A stretch of 64,000 nt of DNA from Helcococcus bovis (GCF_046035435.1 NZ_JBFNFH010000002.1), one strand, 5' to 3'. Positions 8,101 to 17,716 are shown, counted from the stretch's first letter. Numbers and translations: made by a program. The notes: a model not told the origin generated them from the letters alone.

Positions 8101-9387
8101 ATGTCTACTAATATTTCTAATTATATATCAAAAACACTTTCAATTAAAGATGAAAATATCACTTTTTTAGGTAATATTTACAATAAAAAAATTAATAAGT
8201 TAAATACCAATATTCATGAAGCTATTTTATCATACAAAGCTACTTTTTGCCCTAAATGTGGTAATATTAACCATTCTGATATTATTAAGCATGGTTTTAA
8301 AAATACTTTTGTTCGTTTATCAAGTATTAATGGTGAGCCTACTGCCATTAAATTAAAAAAACAAAGATTTTTATGTAAATTCTGTAAGTCTACATTTGTT
8401 GCAAAAACTAATGTTGTGGATAAATTCCACTCAATTTCTAAAATGCTTAAATTAGGTGTTTTAGACACTATTTCTAAAAAAATCAGTGAAAAAGATATTG
8501 CTAAAATTCACAATGTATCTCATTCTACTGTTTCTAGATATATTGATAATGCTTTTAAATAGTTTTCTCCAAAGAAAAATTTTTTACCTAGACATCTATC
8601 TTTTGATGAATTTGCTTCTACTAAAGATGCTAAAGGTGCTATGAGCTTTATCATTACTGATTTAGATAGTTCTGAAGTTTTTGATATTGTAGAGAATAGG
8701 CAACTTCCATTTTTAATTAAATACTTTTCTAAATTTAGTAAAAATGCTAGAAGAAGTGTTAAAACTATTGTTATTGATATGTACAAACCATATATTACTT
8801 TAATTAAAAAGCTTTTACCTAATACAAAAATCATATTTGACAGATTTCATATTGTTAACAATCTTTCTAGGGCTTTTAACAAGACTAGAATTGAAGTAAT
8901 GAAAAAATTACCTACTTCTAGTATGGATTACAAAAGATTAAAAAGATATTGGAAGTTATTTCAAAAGAAATTTAGTGAATTAGATGCTGATAATTACAAT
9001 AGATTTGTTCATTTTAAGGATTTAATTTCAGAGGCAGGTGTAGTTCATAGATCTATGGAAATTGATAAATCACTTGAAGATACTTATGAAATCTATCAAA
9101 TACTATTAAATGATATCAATTCTAAAAATGCTGATAATTTAAAAATTCATTTAGAAAACTTTAAGGATAAAGGATCTACCTACATGCAAACTGCTATTAA
9201 AACTCTTCTAAAGGACTTTGATTATGTTAAAAATGCTATAGCCTACAGGTATTCTAATGGATTTACAGAAGGAATTAACAATTTTATTAAAGCACTTAAA
9301 AGAGTAGCTTTTGGATACAAATCATTCTTTCACTTTAGAAGCAGAATATTAATTACTAGAAAACTTAAAAAGATGTTAAGAAATTAA
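8101..9387 (+). pseudogene. ISL3-family transposase, interrupted by an in-frame TAG
   Basis: One open frame runs through the whole span except for a TAG at 8560-8562 (codon 154). Before it: an ISL3 zinc-binding region ('CPKCGN' about residues 57-62, 'CKFCKS' about 98-103) and a helix-turn-helix ('IAKIHNVSHSTVSRYI'). After it: the DDE catalytic domain with 'LSFDEFAS', 'VIDMYKPYI' ... 'FDRFHIV' and 'YSNGFTEGINN', so the acidic triad is still encoded. Length (about 428 codons) matches the family. A ribosome site AAAGGAG precedes the ATG. No full-length product can be made unless the TAG is read through, so transposition from this copy is unlikely. A start at ATG 8641 would give only the catalytic half. 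Confidence 0.9.
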
Positions 9388-9454
9388 AAAAAGAATTAGA
9401 AATTTTACTCTCTAATTCTCTCAATATGTTATTTTAATTCTTCACGAACACTAC

Positions 9455-9483
9455 TTGTGCCTATGGGTATTTGACAAAGAACC
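9455..9483 (-). repeat. Right terminal inverted repeat of the ISL3 element
   Basis: Read from outside inward the sequence begins GGGTTCTTTGTCAAATACCC, the GGnTCTTTGTCAAA form I recall for ISL3-family ends. It lies about 70 bases after the transposase stop. Confidence 0.7.
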
Positions 9484-9497
9484 CATATTTCTAATTT

Positions 9498-10097
9498 CTA
9501 AAATTTCTTCTTAAAATAATAATTAGAATTATTATTTCTATTGAAATTTCTAAACTTTTTACCATTATCGAAAGCTTTATCATTTGTGTGAATACCACGT
9601 TTTTCTTTAGTAAAATAAAGCATTTCAATTAATGATTTTGTATAGGGAATAAATTTATTTTCATCAATTAGTTTATAAATTTCCTCTTTTGTTGCCCACT
9701 TGCAGTCTTGAACTTCTTCTTCTTGAATAACAACATCATTTATATCTATTTCTTCTGTGAATGTGTAAAAATCATCAAATCCTTGTTTGAAATTGATAGT
9801 AAAATCAGGTCTGACACCTCTAAAATCAAGATCAACTCCTAGTTCTTCGTTAACTTCTCTTCTTGCAGCTCTTTGAGATGTTTCACCTTTTTTTACACTC
9901 CCACTAACACTAAAATCCCACAAATCAGCCCAACCACGTTTTGTTGTTTGTCTTTGTTGGATTAGCATTTCATTTTTTGAATTGAAAATACATACATGGA
10001 TAATTGTTCTATAGAAATTCTTCGGAGTCTTCTTCCCTCTAATCATGGTTCGCTTTGTTTTTCTTCTATTTATATCATATAAATCAAATATTTCCAT
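9498..10097 (-). CDS. Nudix hydrolase
   Basis: 199 residues with a perfect Nudix box at about 88-110: G-x5-E-x7-REVNEELGV. The N-terminus 'EIFDLYDINRRKTKRTMIRGKK' and 'WDFSVSGSVKKGETS' place it in the isopentenyl-diphosphate-isomerase-like/YfcD branch that includes many uncharacterised hydrolases. The substrate (a nucleoside-diphosphate-linked compound) cannot be told from sequence. The last ~20 residues are low-complexity (Asn, Phe, Lys), and the stop lies only 14 bases from the ISL3 end, so the original C-terminus may have been altered by the insertion. Confidence 0.88.
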   Translation of the reverse strand: MEIFDLYDINRRKTKRTMIRGKKTPKNFYRTIIHVCIFNSKNEMLIQQRQTTKRGWADLWDFSVSGSVKKGETSQRAARREVNEELGVDLDFRGVRPDFTINFKQGFDDFYTFTEEIDINDVVIQEEEVQDCKWATKEEIYKLIDENKFIPYTKSLIEMLYFTKEKRGIHTNDKAFDNGKKFRNFNRNNNSNYYFKKKF

Positions 10098-10177
10098 AAT
10101 TATCCTTTCTATTCTATTTGTATATTTACTTTAAATTGTACACTAATTTTTAAAATAATAAAACTGTTTTTTTATAA

Positions 10178-10206
10178 TAAAAAATTCCTATCCCTAGGGG
10201 TAGGAA
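10178..10206 (-). terminator. Hairpin terminator downstream of fhs (distal)
   Basis: TTCCTATCCC (10185-10194) pairs with GGGGTAGGAA (10197-10206), with one G-T pair. On the minus strand it is followed by TTTTTT, fitting an intrinsic terminator at the end of the purine operon. Confidence 0.65.
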
Positions 10207-10215
10207 AGGAAAAGA

Positions 10216-10250
10216 AATACCAGAGCTAGTTTATTTCTAACTCTGGTATT
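10216..10250 (-). terminator. Hairpin downstream of fhs (proximal)
   Basis: AATACCAGAG (10216-10225) / CTCTGGTATT (10241-10250), a perfect 10-bp stem followed on the minus strand by a broken T run (TCTTTTCC). Probably the first of two tandem terminators for the purE...fhs transcript. Confidence 0.6.
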
Positions 10251-10275
10251 AGGTCCAACTTTAAGGGGTCACCTT
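10251..10275. repeat. Possible IS3-type (IS150-group) terminal repeat remnant
   Basis: Read on the minus strand, GGTGACCCCTTAAAGTTGGAC resembles the TG...ACCC...GTTGGAC ends I recall for IS150-group elements. No transposase fragment adjoins it, so this is at most a scar. Confidence 0.3.
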
Positions 10276-10308
10276 AAATCTATGACAATTTTATATTTAA
10301 TAATTTTT

Positions 10309-11958
10309 CTAAAATAAATTAACTATATTTTCATTTTCATCAATATCTATACTAATTGCATTTGGTATTTTAGGTAGCCCGGGCATTGTAAGTACTTTAT
10401 TCAAATATGCAACCACAAAACCAGCTCCACTATTTATTTTCAAATCAGATATGGTTATTTCAAAATTTTCAGGTTTTCCTAATAATTTAGGATTGTCAGA
10501 AAGTGAATTTGGAGCTTTTGCCATACAAACTGGTAACGTATCATATCCTAATTCATTAATTAAATTTAATTTTTCTTTAGCTAATTCTGTAAATTTTACA
10601 GATTTAGCACCATAAATTTCTTTTGCGATTATATTTATTTTTAATTCAATAGTTTCTTCATCTTTATATAATAACTTAAATTCTTTATTGGTATTTTCTA
10701 TCAAATTGACTAATTTTCTTGATAAATCAATAGCCCCTTCTCCACCTTTTGACCAAACTTGAGTAAGGGAAATTTCAACATCATGATCTTTAGCCCAATT
10801 TAATAAATATTCTTTTTCAGCTTTTGTATCTGTTATAAATTCATTTAGAGCGATAACTACCGGTAAATTAAATTTATTTACATTTTCAACATGCTTTTCT
10901 AAATTTTTTACACCCAATTTTAATGCATCTAAATTTTCAAATAATAAGTCTTTTTCAAGCACTCCACCATGCAGTTTAAGCGCTTTTATAGTAGCTACAA
11001 TTACAACTGCTTTAGGTTTTAAATTTGCATTTCTACACTTTATATTAAAAAACTTTTCTGCTCCTAAATCAGCTCCAAATCCTGCTTCTGTAATTACATA
11101 ATCACTATATTTTAGAGCTGTCTTTGTTGCAATCACCGAATTACAGCCATGAGCAATATTTGCAAATGGACCGCCATGTATAAATGCTGGATTATTTTCA
11201 AGTGTTTGTACTAAATTTGGTCTAATTGCATCTTTTAATAAAGCTGTTATAACACCACCTATATTCAAATCCCTTAAATATATAGGTTTATTTTCTTTTG
11301 TGTATCCCAATATGATATTTGAAACTCTCTTTTTCAAATCAAAAATATCTTCTGATAAACATAAAATAGCCATAATTTCACTAGCAACAGTTATATCAAA
11401 TGAACTTGATTTTGGACTACTTAATTTACCATTACTGAAAATTTCAACACTTCTAAGTGCTCTTTCATTCATATCCATTACATAATTAAATTCTATTTTA
11501 TCAAAATTTAATTCATTTCCTTGAAAAATATGATTATTTATTAAAGCCATTATTGCATTATGTGCAGATGTAATTGCATGAAAATCTCCAGTAAAATGAA
11601 GATTTATTTCATCCATTGGAACTACTTGAGCATAACCTCCCCCTGTAGCACCTCCTTTTCTACCTAAAACTGGCCCTAAAGATGGCTCTCTAAGTGCAAC
11701 AGAAGTCTTTTTGCCTATTAAATTCATACCATCGCATAATCCAACTGTAACTGTAGATTTTCCTTCTCCACTAGAAGTAGGATTTATAGATGTAACCAAA
11801 ATTAAATTTTCTGATAAATTATCAAAACTTGGAATATTAACTTTTGCCTTATATTCTCCATATTTATTTAAATCTTTTTGAGATATATTTATTTTTGAAG
11901 CAACTTTTTCAATGTTTTTTTTATTAGCTTCTAATGAAATTTCGTAATCTGTTTTCAT
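10309..11958 (-). CDS. fhs: Formate-tetrahydrofolate ligase
   Basis: ATP-dependent synthesis of 10-formyl-tetrahydrofolate from formate. 549 residues, close to the family's ~556. The P-loop-like motif reads 'TSSGEGKST' (residues about 61-69), followed by 'LREPSLGPVLGRKGGATGGG' in the substrate region and 'NIAHGCNSV'. It is the last gene of the purine operon, six bases after purD. This is meaningful because 10-formyl-THF is the cofactor of PurN and PurH: the operon carries its own one-carbon supply from formate, as expected for an anaerobe. Confidence 0.96.
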   Translation of the reverse strand: MKTDYEISLEANKKNIEKVASKINISQKDLNKYGEYKAKVNIPSFDNLSENLILVTSINPTSSGEGKSTVTVGLCDGMNLIGKKTSVALREPSLGPVLGRKGGATGGGYAQVVPMDEINLHFTGDFHAITSAHNAIMALINNHIFQGNELNFDKIEFNYVMDMNERALRSVEIFSNGKLSSPKSSSFDITVASEIMAILCLSEDIFDLKKRVSNIILGYTKENKPIYLRDLNIGGVITALLKDAIRPNLVQTLENNPAFIHGGPFANIAHGCNSVIATKTALKYSDYVITEAGFGADLGAEKFFNIKCRNANLKPKAVVIVATIKALKLHGGVLEKDLLFENLDALKLGVKNLEKHVENVNKFNLPVVIALNEFITDTKAEKEYLLNWAKDHDVEISLTQVWSKGGEGAIDLSRKLVNLIENTNKEFKLLYKDEETIELKINIIAKEIYGAKSVKFTELAKEKLNLINELGYDTLPVCMAKAPNSLSDNPKLLGKPENFEITISDLKINSGAGFVVAYLNKVLTMPGLPKIPNAISIDIDENENIVNLF

Positions 11959-11964
11959 TTAACC

Positions 11965-13203
11965 TCACTTTAATGATAAATGCCCTATATCATTCCTATA
12001 ATATAAATTATCACATTCTATTTTTTCAATGTCTTTATAAGCTTTTTCAATAGCCTCCTCTAATGTATGAGCAGATGCACACACAATTAAAACGCGTCCA
12101 CCATTTGTAACTATTTTACCATTTAATTCCTTAGTTCCCATATAAAATATTTGTGATTCAATTTTTTCTAATCCTAAAATTTCATATCCATTTTCATAAA
12201 TTTCAGGATATCCCTTAGATGCTAAAACAACACCAACATGAGATTTATCATCCCACTCTAAATTAATATCATTTCCATCAATTATATCATTAGCAATATC
12301 GAATAAACTAGAATTCATACTTTGTAAAATTATTTCTGACTCAGGATCACCAAATCTCACATTATACTCAATTGTCTTAATCCCATCAGCAGTTTTCATA
12401 AGTCCAGCAAATAATATTCCCTTAAATTCCCTATTTTCAGAAATCATTGCTTCAACAGTAGGAATGATAATCTTATCAACTGCTTCTTTAACATCTTCTT
12501 CAGTTATGTGTTTTATAGGCAAATATGCACCCATTCCACCAGTATTTAAGCCTTCATCATTATCAAAAGCTCTTTTATGATCTTGGGCAATTTTCATAGG
12601 ATAGACTTTATTTCCACTTACAAAACACATTAATGAAAATTCTTCCCCTACTAAAAATTCTTCTATAACTACTTTTTTGCCGGCATCGTTAAATTTATTA
12701 TTAATCATAATTTCTTCTAAATCAGAAATTGAAGATTCATAGCTTTCCGCTATAATTACACCCTTTCCAGAAGCTATACCATCTGCTTTAATTACAATTG
12801 GAAAATCTAAATTTTTAAGATATTCTTTTGCTTCTTCAATTTTTTCAAAAATTTCAAATTTAGCAGTAGGAATGTAGTATTTTTTCATTAAATTTTTGGA
12901 AAATGATTTACTTCCTTCCAATATGGCAGCTCGTTTATTTGGTCCAAATACTCGAATTTGTTCATTTTCTAATTTGTCAACTATACCGTCTACTAAATAT
13001 TTTTCAGGTCCAACAAATACTAAATCGATAATATTATTTTTGCAAAATTCTGCAATTTGATCCTCGGATATTTCTACACAAGTACCAAATTTTGCAACAC
13101 CTGGATTTTGTCCAAGCATAAATATATCATGACCTTCATTAAATAATTTATATGAAATGGCATGCTCTCTACCACCATTTCCTAAAACTAATACTCTGCT
13201 CAT
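11965..13203 (-). CDS. purD: Phosphoribosylamine-glycine ligase (GAR synthetase)
   Basis: Second step of purine synthesis: joins glycine to phosphoribosylamine with ATP. 412 residues, normal size. ATP-grasp fold with 'VLVLGNGGREHAI' at the N-terminus, 'VIKADGIASGKGVIIAE' in the ATP lid region and 'GMGAYLP' / 'YNVRFGDPESE' at the metal site. Start and purH stop overlap as TAATG, so translation is probably coupled. Confidence 0.97.
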   Translation of the reverse strand: MSRVLVLGNGGREHAISYKLFNEGHDIFMLGQNPGVAKFGTCVEISEDQIAEFCKNNIIDLVFVGPEKYLVDGIVDKLENEQIRVFGPNKRAAILEGSKSFSKNLMKKYYIPTAKFEIFEKIEEAKEYLKNLDFPIVIKADGIASGKGVIIAESYESSISDLEEIMINNKFNDAGKKVVIEEFLVGEEFSLMCFVSGNKVYPMKIAQDHKRAFDNDEGLNTGGMGAYLPIKHITEEDVKEAVDKIIIPTVEAMISENREFKGILFAGLMKTADGIKTIEYNVRFGDPESEIILQSMNSSLFDIANDIIDGNDINLEWDDKSHVGVVLASKGYPEIYENGYEILGLEKIESQIFYMGTKELNGKIVTNGGRVLIVCASAHTLEEAIEKAYKDIEKIECDNLYYRNDIGHLSLK

Positions 13204-14723
13204 TAGTGCTTAAAGTGACGTAATTTTGTAAATGTCATGGAAATTCCATGTTCATTACATGCGTCAATAGAATCTTGATCTTTAATAGATCCTCCTGGTT
13301 GAATTATTGCAGAAATATTATATTCTCCAGCCATGTCAACACTGTCTCTCATTGGAAAGAATGCATCTGAAGCAATTACAGCTCCATTTGCTCTTTCACC
13401 AGCTTGTTTTAATGCAATTTCACAAGCTCCTACTCTATTCATTTGTCCAGCACCAATTCCCAATGTTTGTTGATTTTTAACAACAACTATGGCATTTGAT
13501 TTTACTTGTTTTACAATTTTATATCCAAATATTAAATCATTCATTTCTTCATCAGATACTTTCTTTTCAGTAACGACATTTAGTTCATCATACAATTTTT
13601 CATCATAATCCTGAACTAAAATCCCACCTCTAACCGATTTAATAAGTTTAGAATTATTTGATATTTTCTTAGGGATTCTGTAAATTCTTAAATTCTTCTT
13701 TGTTTTTAGTTTTTCTAAAGCATCTTCATCATAATCTTCAGCTAGAATTATTTCTAAAAATAGCTTATTCATCATTGTTGCAGTTTCAAGATCAACTTTT
13801 CCATTTATTGCAACAATTCCACCAAATATTGAAATCGGATCAGCTTCATAAGCCTTTGTATATGCTTCTAAAACAGTATTTCCTGTTGCAACTCCACATG
13901 GATTCATGTGTTTTAATGCAACACAAACTGTTTCATCAAATTCCTGTAAAATATCTAATGCTGCACTTGCATCTTGAAGATTGTTATATGACATTTTCTT
14001 TCCATGTAATTGTTCACAATCTTGCAATTTATATGAACAAACTTCATCATTCGTATAGTGTACAGCTTTTTGATGTGGATTTTCACCATATCTCAATTCA
14101 TCTTCTAATTTATATGTTAATGTTAATTTTTCAGGAGTGAAGTCAAATTTATTATTAAAATAATTTGCTATTGCTGAGTCATAATTTGCCGTTTTATTAA
14201 AAACTTTTGAAGCTAAATAAGCTCTTGTTTCAAATTTTGTTTCTCCAAATTCAGATATTTCATCAATAATCATATTATAATCTTTATAATCTGTAACAAC
14301 TGTAACAAACTTGAAATTTTTTGCAGCTGATCTTAACATGCTAGGGCCTCCGATATCAATATTTTCAATTATTTCAACATCAGAAACTCCGTCTTTTTTT
14401 AATGTTTCTTCAAATGGATATAAATTTACACAAACTAAATCAATAAAATCAATTTCATTATTTTTTGCTTCTTTTATATGTAATTCACTATCTCTTTTTG
14501 CCAATAACCCACCATGAACTTTAGGATGAAGTGTTTTAACTCTACCTTCTAAAACTTCTGGAAATCCTGTATAATCTTCTATTCCAATACATTCAACTCC
14601 ATTTTCAACTAAATGTTTAAGTGTCCCACCTGTTGAAATTATCTCAAAATTATTTTCTTTTAATGACCTTGCAAACTCTAAAACGCCAGTTTTATCACTT
14701 ACACTAATTAATGCTTTTTCCAA
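13203..14723 (-). CDS. purH: Bifunctional AICAR formyltransferase / IMP cyclohydrolase
   Basis: Last two steps to IMP. The cyclohydrolase (MGS-like) domain is residues 1-~195 ('SVSDKTGVLEFARSL', 'ISTGGTLKHL', 'GRVKTLHPKVHGGLL'); the formyltransferase domain follows ('LRYGENPHQKA', 'LKHMNPCGVATG' with the catalytic Lys-His pair). 506 residues, full length. The start codon is TTG at 14723 with AGGAGG upstream. Uses 10-formyl-THF, made by Fhs encoded downstream. Confidence 0.97.
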   Translation of the reverse strand: MEKALISVSDKTGVLEFARSLKENNFEIISTGGTLKHLVENGVECIGIEDYTGFPEVLEGRVKTLHPKVHGGLLAKRDSELHIKEAKNNEIDFIDLVCVNLYPFEETLKKDGVSDVEIIENIDIGGPSMLRSAAKNFKFVTVVTDYKDYNMIIDEISEFGETKFETRAYLASKVFNKTANYDSAIANYFNNKFDFTPEKLTLTYKLEDELRYGENPHQKAVHYTNDEVCSYKLQDCEQLHGKKMSYNNLQDASAALDILQEFDETVCVALKHMNPCGVATGNTVLEAYTKAYEADPISIFGGIVAINGKVDLETATMMNKLFLEIILAEDYDEDALEKLKTKKNLRIYRIPKKISNNSKLIKSVRGGILVQDYDEKLYDELNVVTEKKVSDEEMNDLIFGYKIVKQVKSNAIVVVKNQQTLGIGAGQMNRVGACEIALKQAGERANGAVIASDAFFPMRDSVDMAGEYNISAIIQPGGSIKDQDSIDACNEHGISMTFTKLRHFKH

Positions 14724-14736
14724 CTATTCCTCCTAA

Positions 14737-15297
14737 TTAATTATCAGTTAAAATCTTTATAATAGTTTTTGGATAAAGTCCATGCTCTAATTCATGAACT
14801 TTTTGAGTAACTTCATCTAAACTTAATTTATAATCAACCTTAAATTTATCTTGAGCTAATATTTCACCACCATCCACTTCTTCATTTACATAATGAATGC
14901 TTATCCCTATAAATTCCTCTTTATTTTCATAAGCTCTTTTTATAGAATATTTTCCTTTATATAAAGGAAGCAAGGAAGGATGAATGTTGACTATTTTCCC
15001 ATTAAATTTTTCTAAAAAATATGGCGAAATTATTCTCATATATCCCGCTAAAAATATATATTTTACATTTTCAATATTTTTCAAAATATATTCTTCATAG
15101 TATTTTTTTGAATCAAAATCTTTTGGATTAACTACAAGCGTTTTAATATTTAATGATTCTGCTTTTTCAATTACACTTGCTTTTGGGTTATCACAAACTA
15201 AATATTTAATATTAATCAATTTTTTTAAATCTGGATTAATAGCTAAATTGTAGAAATTTGAGCCTGTCCCAGATGCAAATACTGCTACATCTATCAT
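14737..15297 (-). CDS. purN: Phosphoribosylglycinamide formyltransferase
   Basis: Folate-dependent GAR transformylase, 186 residues. 'FASGTGSNF' binds the phosphate near the N-terminus. 'VNIHPSLLP' gives the catalytic Asn and His, and 'HYVNEEVDGGEI' the catalytic Asp. Overlaps the purM stop as ATGA. The final formyl group comes from 10-formyl-THF. Confidence 0.96.
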   Translation of the reverse strand: MIDVAVFASGTGSNFYNLAINPDLKKLINIKYLVCDNPKASVIEKAESLNIKTLVVNPKDFDSKKYYEEYILKNIENVKYIFLAGYMRIISPYFLEKFNGKIVNIHPSLLPLYKGKYSIKRAYENKEEFIGISIHYVNEEVDGGEILAQDKFKVDYKLSLDEVTQKVHELEHGLYPKTIIKILTDN

Positions 15298-16298
15298 ATT
15301 AATTTAATTCCTTCTTCATCAGTTACTTCACCTAATTCAAAACTTTCAGGAATAATCTCTAACACTTTAGAAACATCTTCTTTGTCTACTACAACAACTA
15401 AACCAACTCCCATATTAAATACTTGATACATTTCATCGTCTTCAATATTTCCTTTTTCTTGAATATATCTAAATATAGATGGAACTTCATAAGAATCTTT
15501 TTTGATTTTCATTCCCAATCCTGATTTTAAGCATCTTGGTAAATTTTCATAAAATCCTCCACCAGTTATATGAGAAATCCCTGCTATTTTAATATTTTCA
15601 ATTAAACTTAATACTTCTTTAGCATAAATTTTTGTTGGTGTTAAAAGTTTTTCACCAATTGTAGTATTTTCAAATTTTTCTGATAATTCAATTTTACTGT
15701 CGTTCAACACTTTTCTAACTAATGAAAATCCATTTGAATGAAATCCAGAGGATTTAATACCTATGACTATTTGCCCTACTTTTGTATTTTCCTTAGATAT
15801 TAATAATTCTTTTTCTTGGACTCCAACACAAAAACCAGCAATATCATATTCATCTTTTTTATAAAATCCAGGCATTTCAGCTGTTTCTCCACCTATTAAT
15901 GCCATATTTGATTCTACACATCCATCAGAAACACCTTTAACAATTTCTTCTATTTGCTTTGGATTATTTTTCCCAACTGCTAAATAATCAAGGAAAAATA
16001 GTGGAATTGCACCTTGAGCTAAAATATCATTTACACACATTGCAACAACGTCAATTCCTATTGTGTCATGCTTATTTAATTCAAATGCTAATTTTAATTT
16101 TGTACCAACTCCATCAGTACCACTTACTAAAACAGGATTCTTAAAATTGTATTTTGAAAGGTCAAAAACTCCACCAAAATCACCAATCATTGACATCATT
16201 CCTTTATTTTTCGTTCTTTGGACATGTTTTTTTATTCTTTCAACAGATTCATATCCATTTTCTAAACTAACGCCTGATTCTTTATATTTTAGACTCAT
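15294..16298 (-). CDS. purM: Phosphoribosylformylglycinamidine cyclo-ligase (AIR synthetase)
   Basis: Closes the imidazole ring with ATP. 334 residues, normal length. The family landmarks 'GVSLENGYESVERIKKH', 'LVSGTDGVGTKLKLA', 'DVVAMCVNDILAQGA', 'IGGETAEMPGFY' and 'GISHITGGGFYENLPR' occur in order. One base separates it from the purF stop, in line with co-translation. Confidence 0.97.
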   Translation of the reverse strand: MSLKYKESGVSLENGYESVERIKKHVQRTKNKGMMSMIGDFGGVFDLSKYNFKNPVLVSGTDGVGTKLKLAFELNKHDTIGIDVVAMCVNDILAQGAIPLFFLDYLAVGKNNPKQIEEIVKGVSDGCVESNMALIGGETAEMPGFYKKDEYDIAGFCVGVQEKELLISKENTKVGQIVIGIKSSGFHSNGFSLVRKVLNDSKIELSEKFENTTIGEKLLTPTKIYAKEVLSLIENIKIAGISHITGGGFYENLPRCLKSGLGMKIKKDSYEVPSIFRYIQEKGNIEDDEMYQVFNMGVGLVVVVDKEDVSKVLEIIPESFELGEVTDEEGIKLI

Positions 16299-16299
16299 G

Positions 16300-17712
16300 T
16301 TACCTTCCTTGATTTAAAAATTCTTTTTCAATTTCTGTAAGTTCCTCATTAAATATTTTTTCATAATCACATAATTCATCTGTGTATTCACCATTGAATA
16401 AATCACTTGTGATTCCATTAAATTTTGAATCGAAATTAAATCCTACAGCTTCTTGTAGCCCTTCTAAACTTAAGTATTCTAGAGAATCCGCCCCTATTTC
16501 CTCACATATCTCATCTTTACTCTTATTTGCACCAATCAAATTTTTAGATAATTGCATGTCAATTCCTGTATAGCTAGGGAATAATATAAGCGGTGATCCG
16601 ATTCTCAAGTGAACTTCCTTAGCCCCCGCATCTTTTAGTAAATTAACAATTCTTCTAGAAGTAGTACCCCTTACAATTGAATCATCTAAAAGCACGACTC
16701 TTTTATCTTTTACAACATCTCTTAATGCAGATAGTTTCATTTTCACACCTAAATCTCTTAAATCTTGAGTTGGCTGTATAAATGTTCTTCCCATATATTG
16801 ATTTTTAATTAATCCCATTTCATAAGGTAAATCAATTTCTTCAGCGTATCCACTAGCTAAAGATAATGAAGAGTTTGGCACACCCACTACAATATCTGCA
16901 TCTACTGGACTTTCCTTAGCTAAAATTTTTCCAGAATTTTTTCTAACCATATGGACATTCTTACCTAAAATTGTTGAGTCTGGTCTTGCAAAATATATAA
17001 ATTCCATAGCTTCAATTGTGATAGCTTCAGGTTGTACAAAATTATATTTTTTATAACCTTCCTCAGATATTTTTATTATTTCACCAGCGCTGATATTATC
17101 TAGAAATTTTGCACCGATAACATTTAATGCACAAGTTTCTGAAGCAATCATTAGCGAATTATCTAATTTCCCTAAAACTAAAGGTCTTCTTGCATGTTTA
17201 TCTACAATTCCATACATTGCATTTTTAAGTAGTATAACTATTGAAAATGCTCCTTTTAGCTTTAATAGAGCTTCATTTAATCTTTCTTCAAATTCTTTTT
17301 TAAAACTTCTTCTTATCAAATGAACAATTAATTCTGCATTTGATGATGAATGAAATACCGCTCCCTCTTCTTCCAGTTTTTTTCTAAGTGATTTAGCGTT
17401 TAATATATTTCCGGAAAAAGATATACCAATATGTTCATCATAAAATTTAAATAATAAAGGCTCAATATTTTGAATATTATTTGTATCATGGCTTGAATAC
17501 CATACCGAACCTAAAGCACAATCTCCGGTTAAGTTTTCTAAAACATTTCTATTTCTAAAAACTTCATTCAATAAACCTATGTTTCTATATCCTTTTATTC
17601 TATTTCTATCGCTAGAAACAATGCCTGCTCCTTCCTGTCCTCTATGCTGCATACTGTGTAATGCTAGATATGTCAAATTTACCGCATTTTTGTTATTCCA
17701 AATTCCAAACAT
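16300..17712 (-). CDS. purF: Amidophosphoribosyltransferase with a degenerate glutaminase site
   Basis: First committed step of purine synthesis (PRPP to phosphoribosylamine), 470 residues. The C-terminal phosphoribosyltransferase half is intact, with the PRPP loop 'VVLLDDSIVRGTTSRR' at residues 339-354. The N-terminal Ntn-hydrolase half is abnormal. Normal PurF matures to Cys-Gly-x-x-Gly-Ile at residue 1; here the frame begins MFGIWNN, with a stop codon (TAA) directly before the ATG, so no nucleophilic Cys is encoded. The usual GHVRY is 'GSVWYSS' (Arg to Trp 71), the HNG oxyanion motif is 'FSGN' (Asn to Ser 100), and SSDTE is 'SSNAE'. Cys ligands of the Bacillus-type Fe-S cluster are also missing. 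Most likely an ammonia-using enzyme; see findings. Confidence 0.93.
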   Translation of the reverse strand: MFGIWNNKNAVNLTYLALHSMQHRGQEGAGIVSSDRNRIKGYRNIGLLNEVFRNRNVLENLTGDCALGSVWYSSHDTNNIQNIEPLLFKFYDEHIGISFSGNILNAKSLRKKLEEEGAVFHSSSNAELIVHLIRRSFKKEFEERLNEALLKLKGAFSIVILLKNAMYGIVDKHARRPLVLGKLDNSLMIASETCALNVIGAKFLDNISAGEIIKISEEGYKKYNFVQPEAITIEAMEFIYFARPDSTILGKNVHMVRKNSGKILAKESPVDADIVVGVPNSSLSLASGYAEEIDLPYEMGLIKNQYMGRTFIQPTQDLRDLGVKMKLSALRDVVKDKRVVLLDDSIVRGTTSRRIVNLLKDAGAKEVHLRIGSPLILFPSYTGIDMQLSKNLIGANKSKDEICEEIGADSLEYLSLEGLQEAVGFNFDSKFNGITSDLFNGEYTDELCDYEKIFNEELTEIEKEFLNQGR

Positions 17713-17716
17713 TTAC

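Larger units (their letters stand above)
8101..9483 (+). mobile_element. ISL3-family insertion sequence, left end not found
   Basis: Comprises the interrupted transposase plus a right terminal inverted repeat ending at 9483. No matching left repeat is visible between the LacI-regulator stop (8029) and the transposase start, so the left boundary is unknown and the true end may be lost. The region after the transposase (about 9391-9420) contains an inverted repeat GAATTAGA/TCTAATTC that may end the transcript. Confidence 0.75.
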
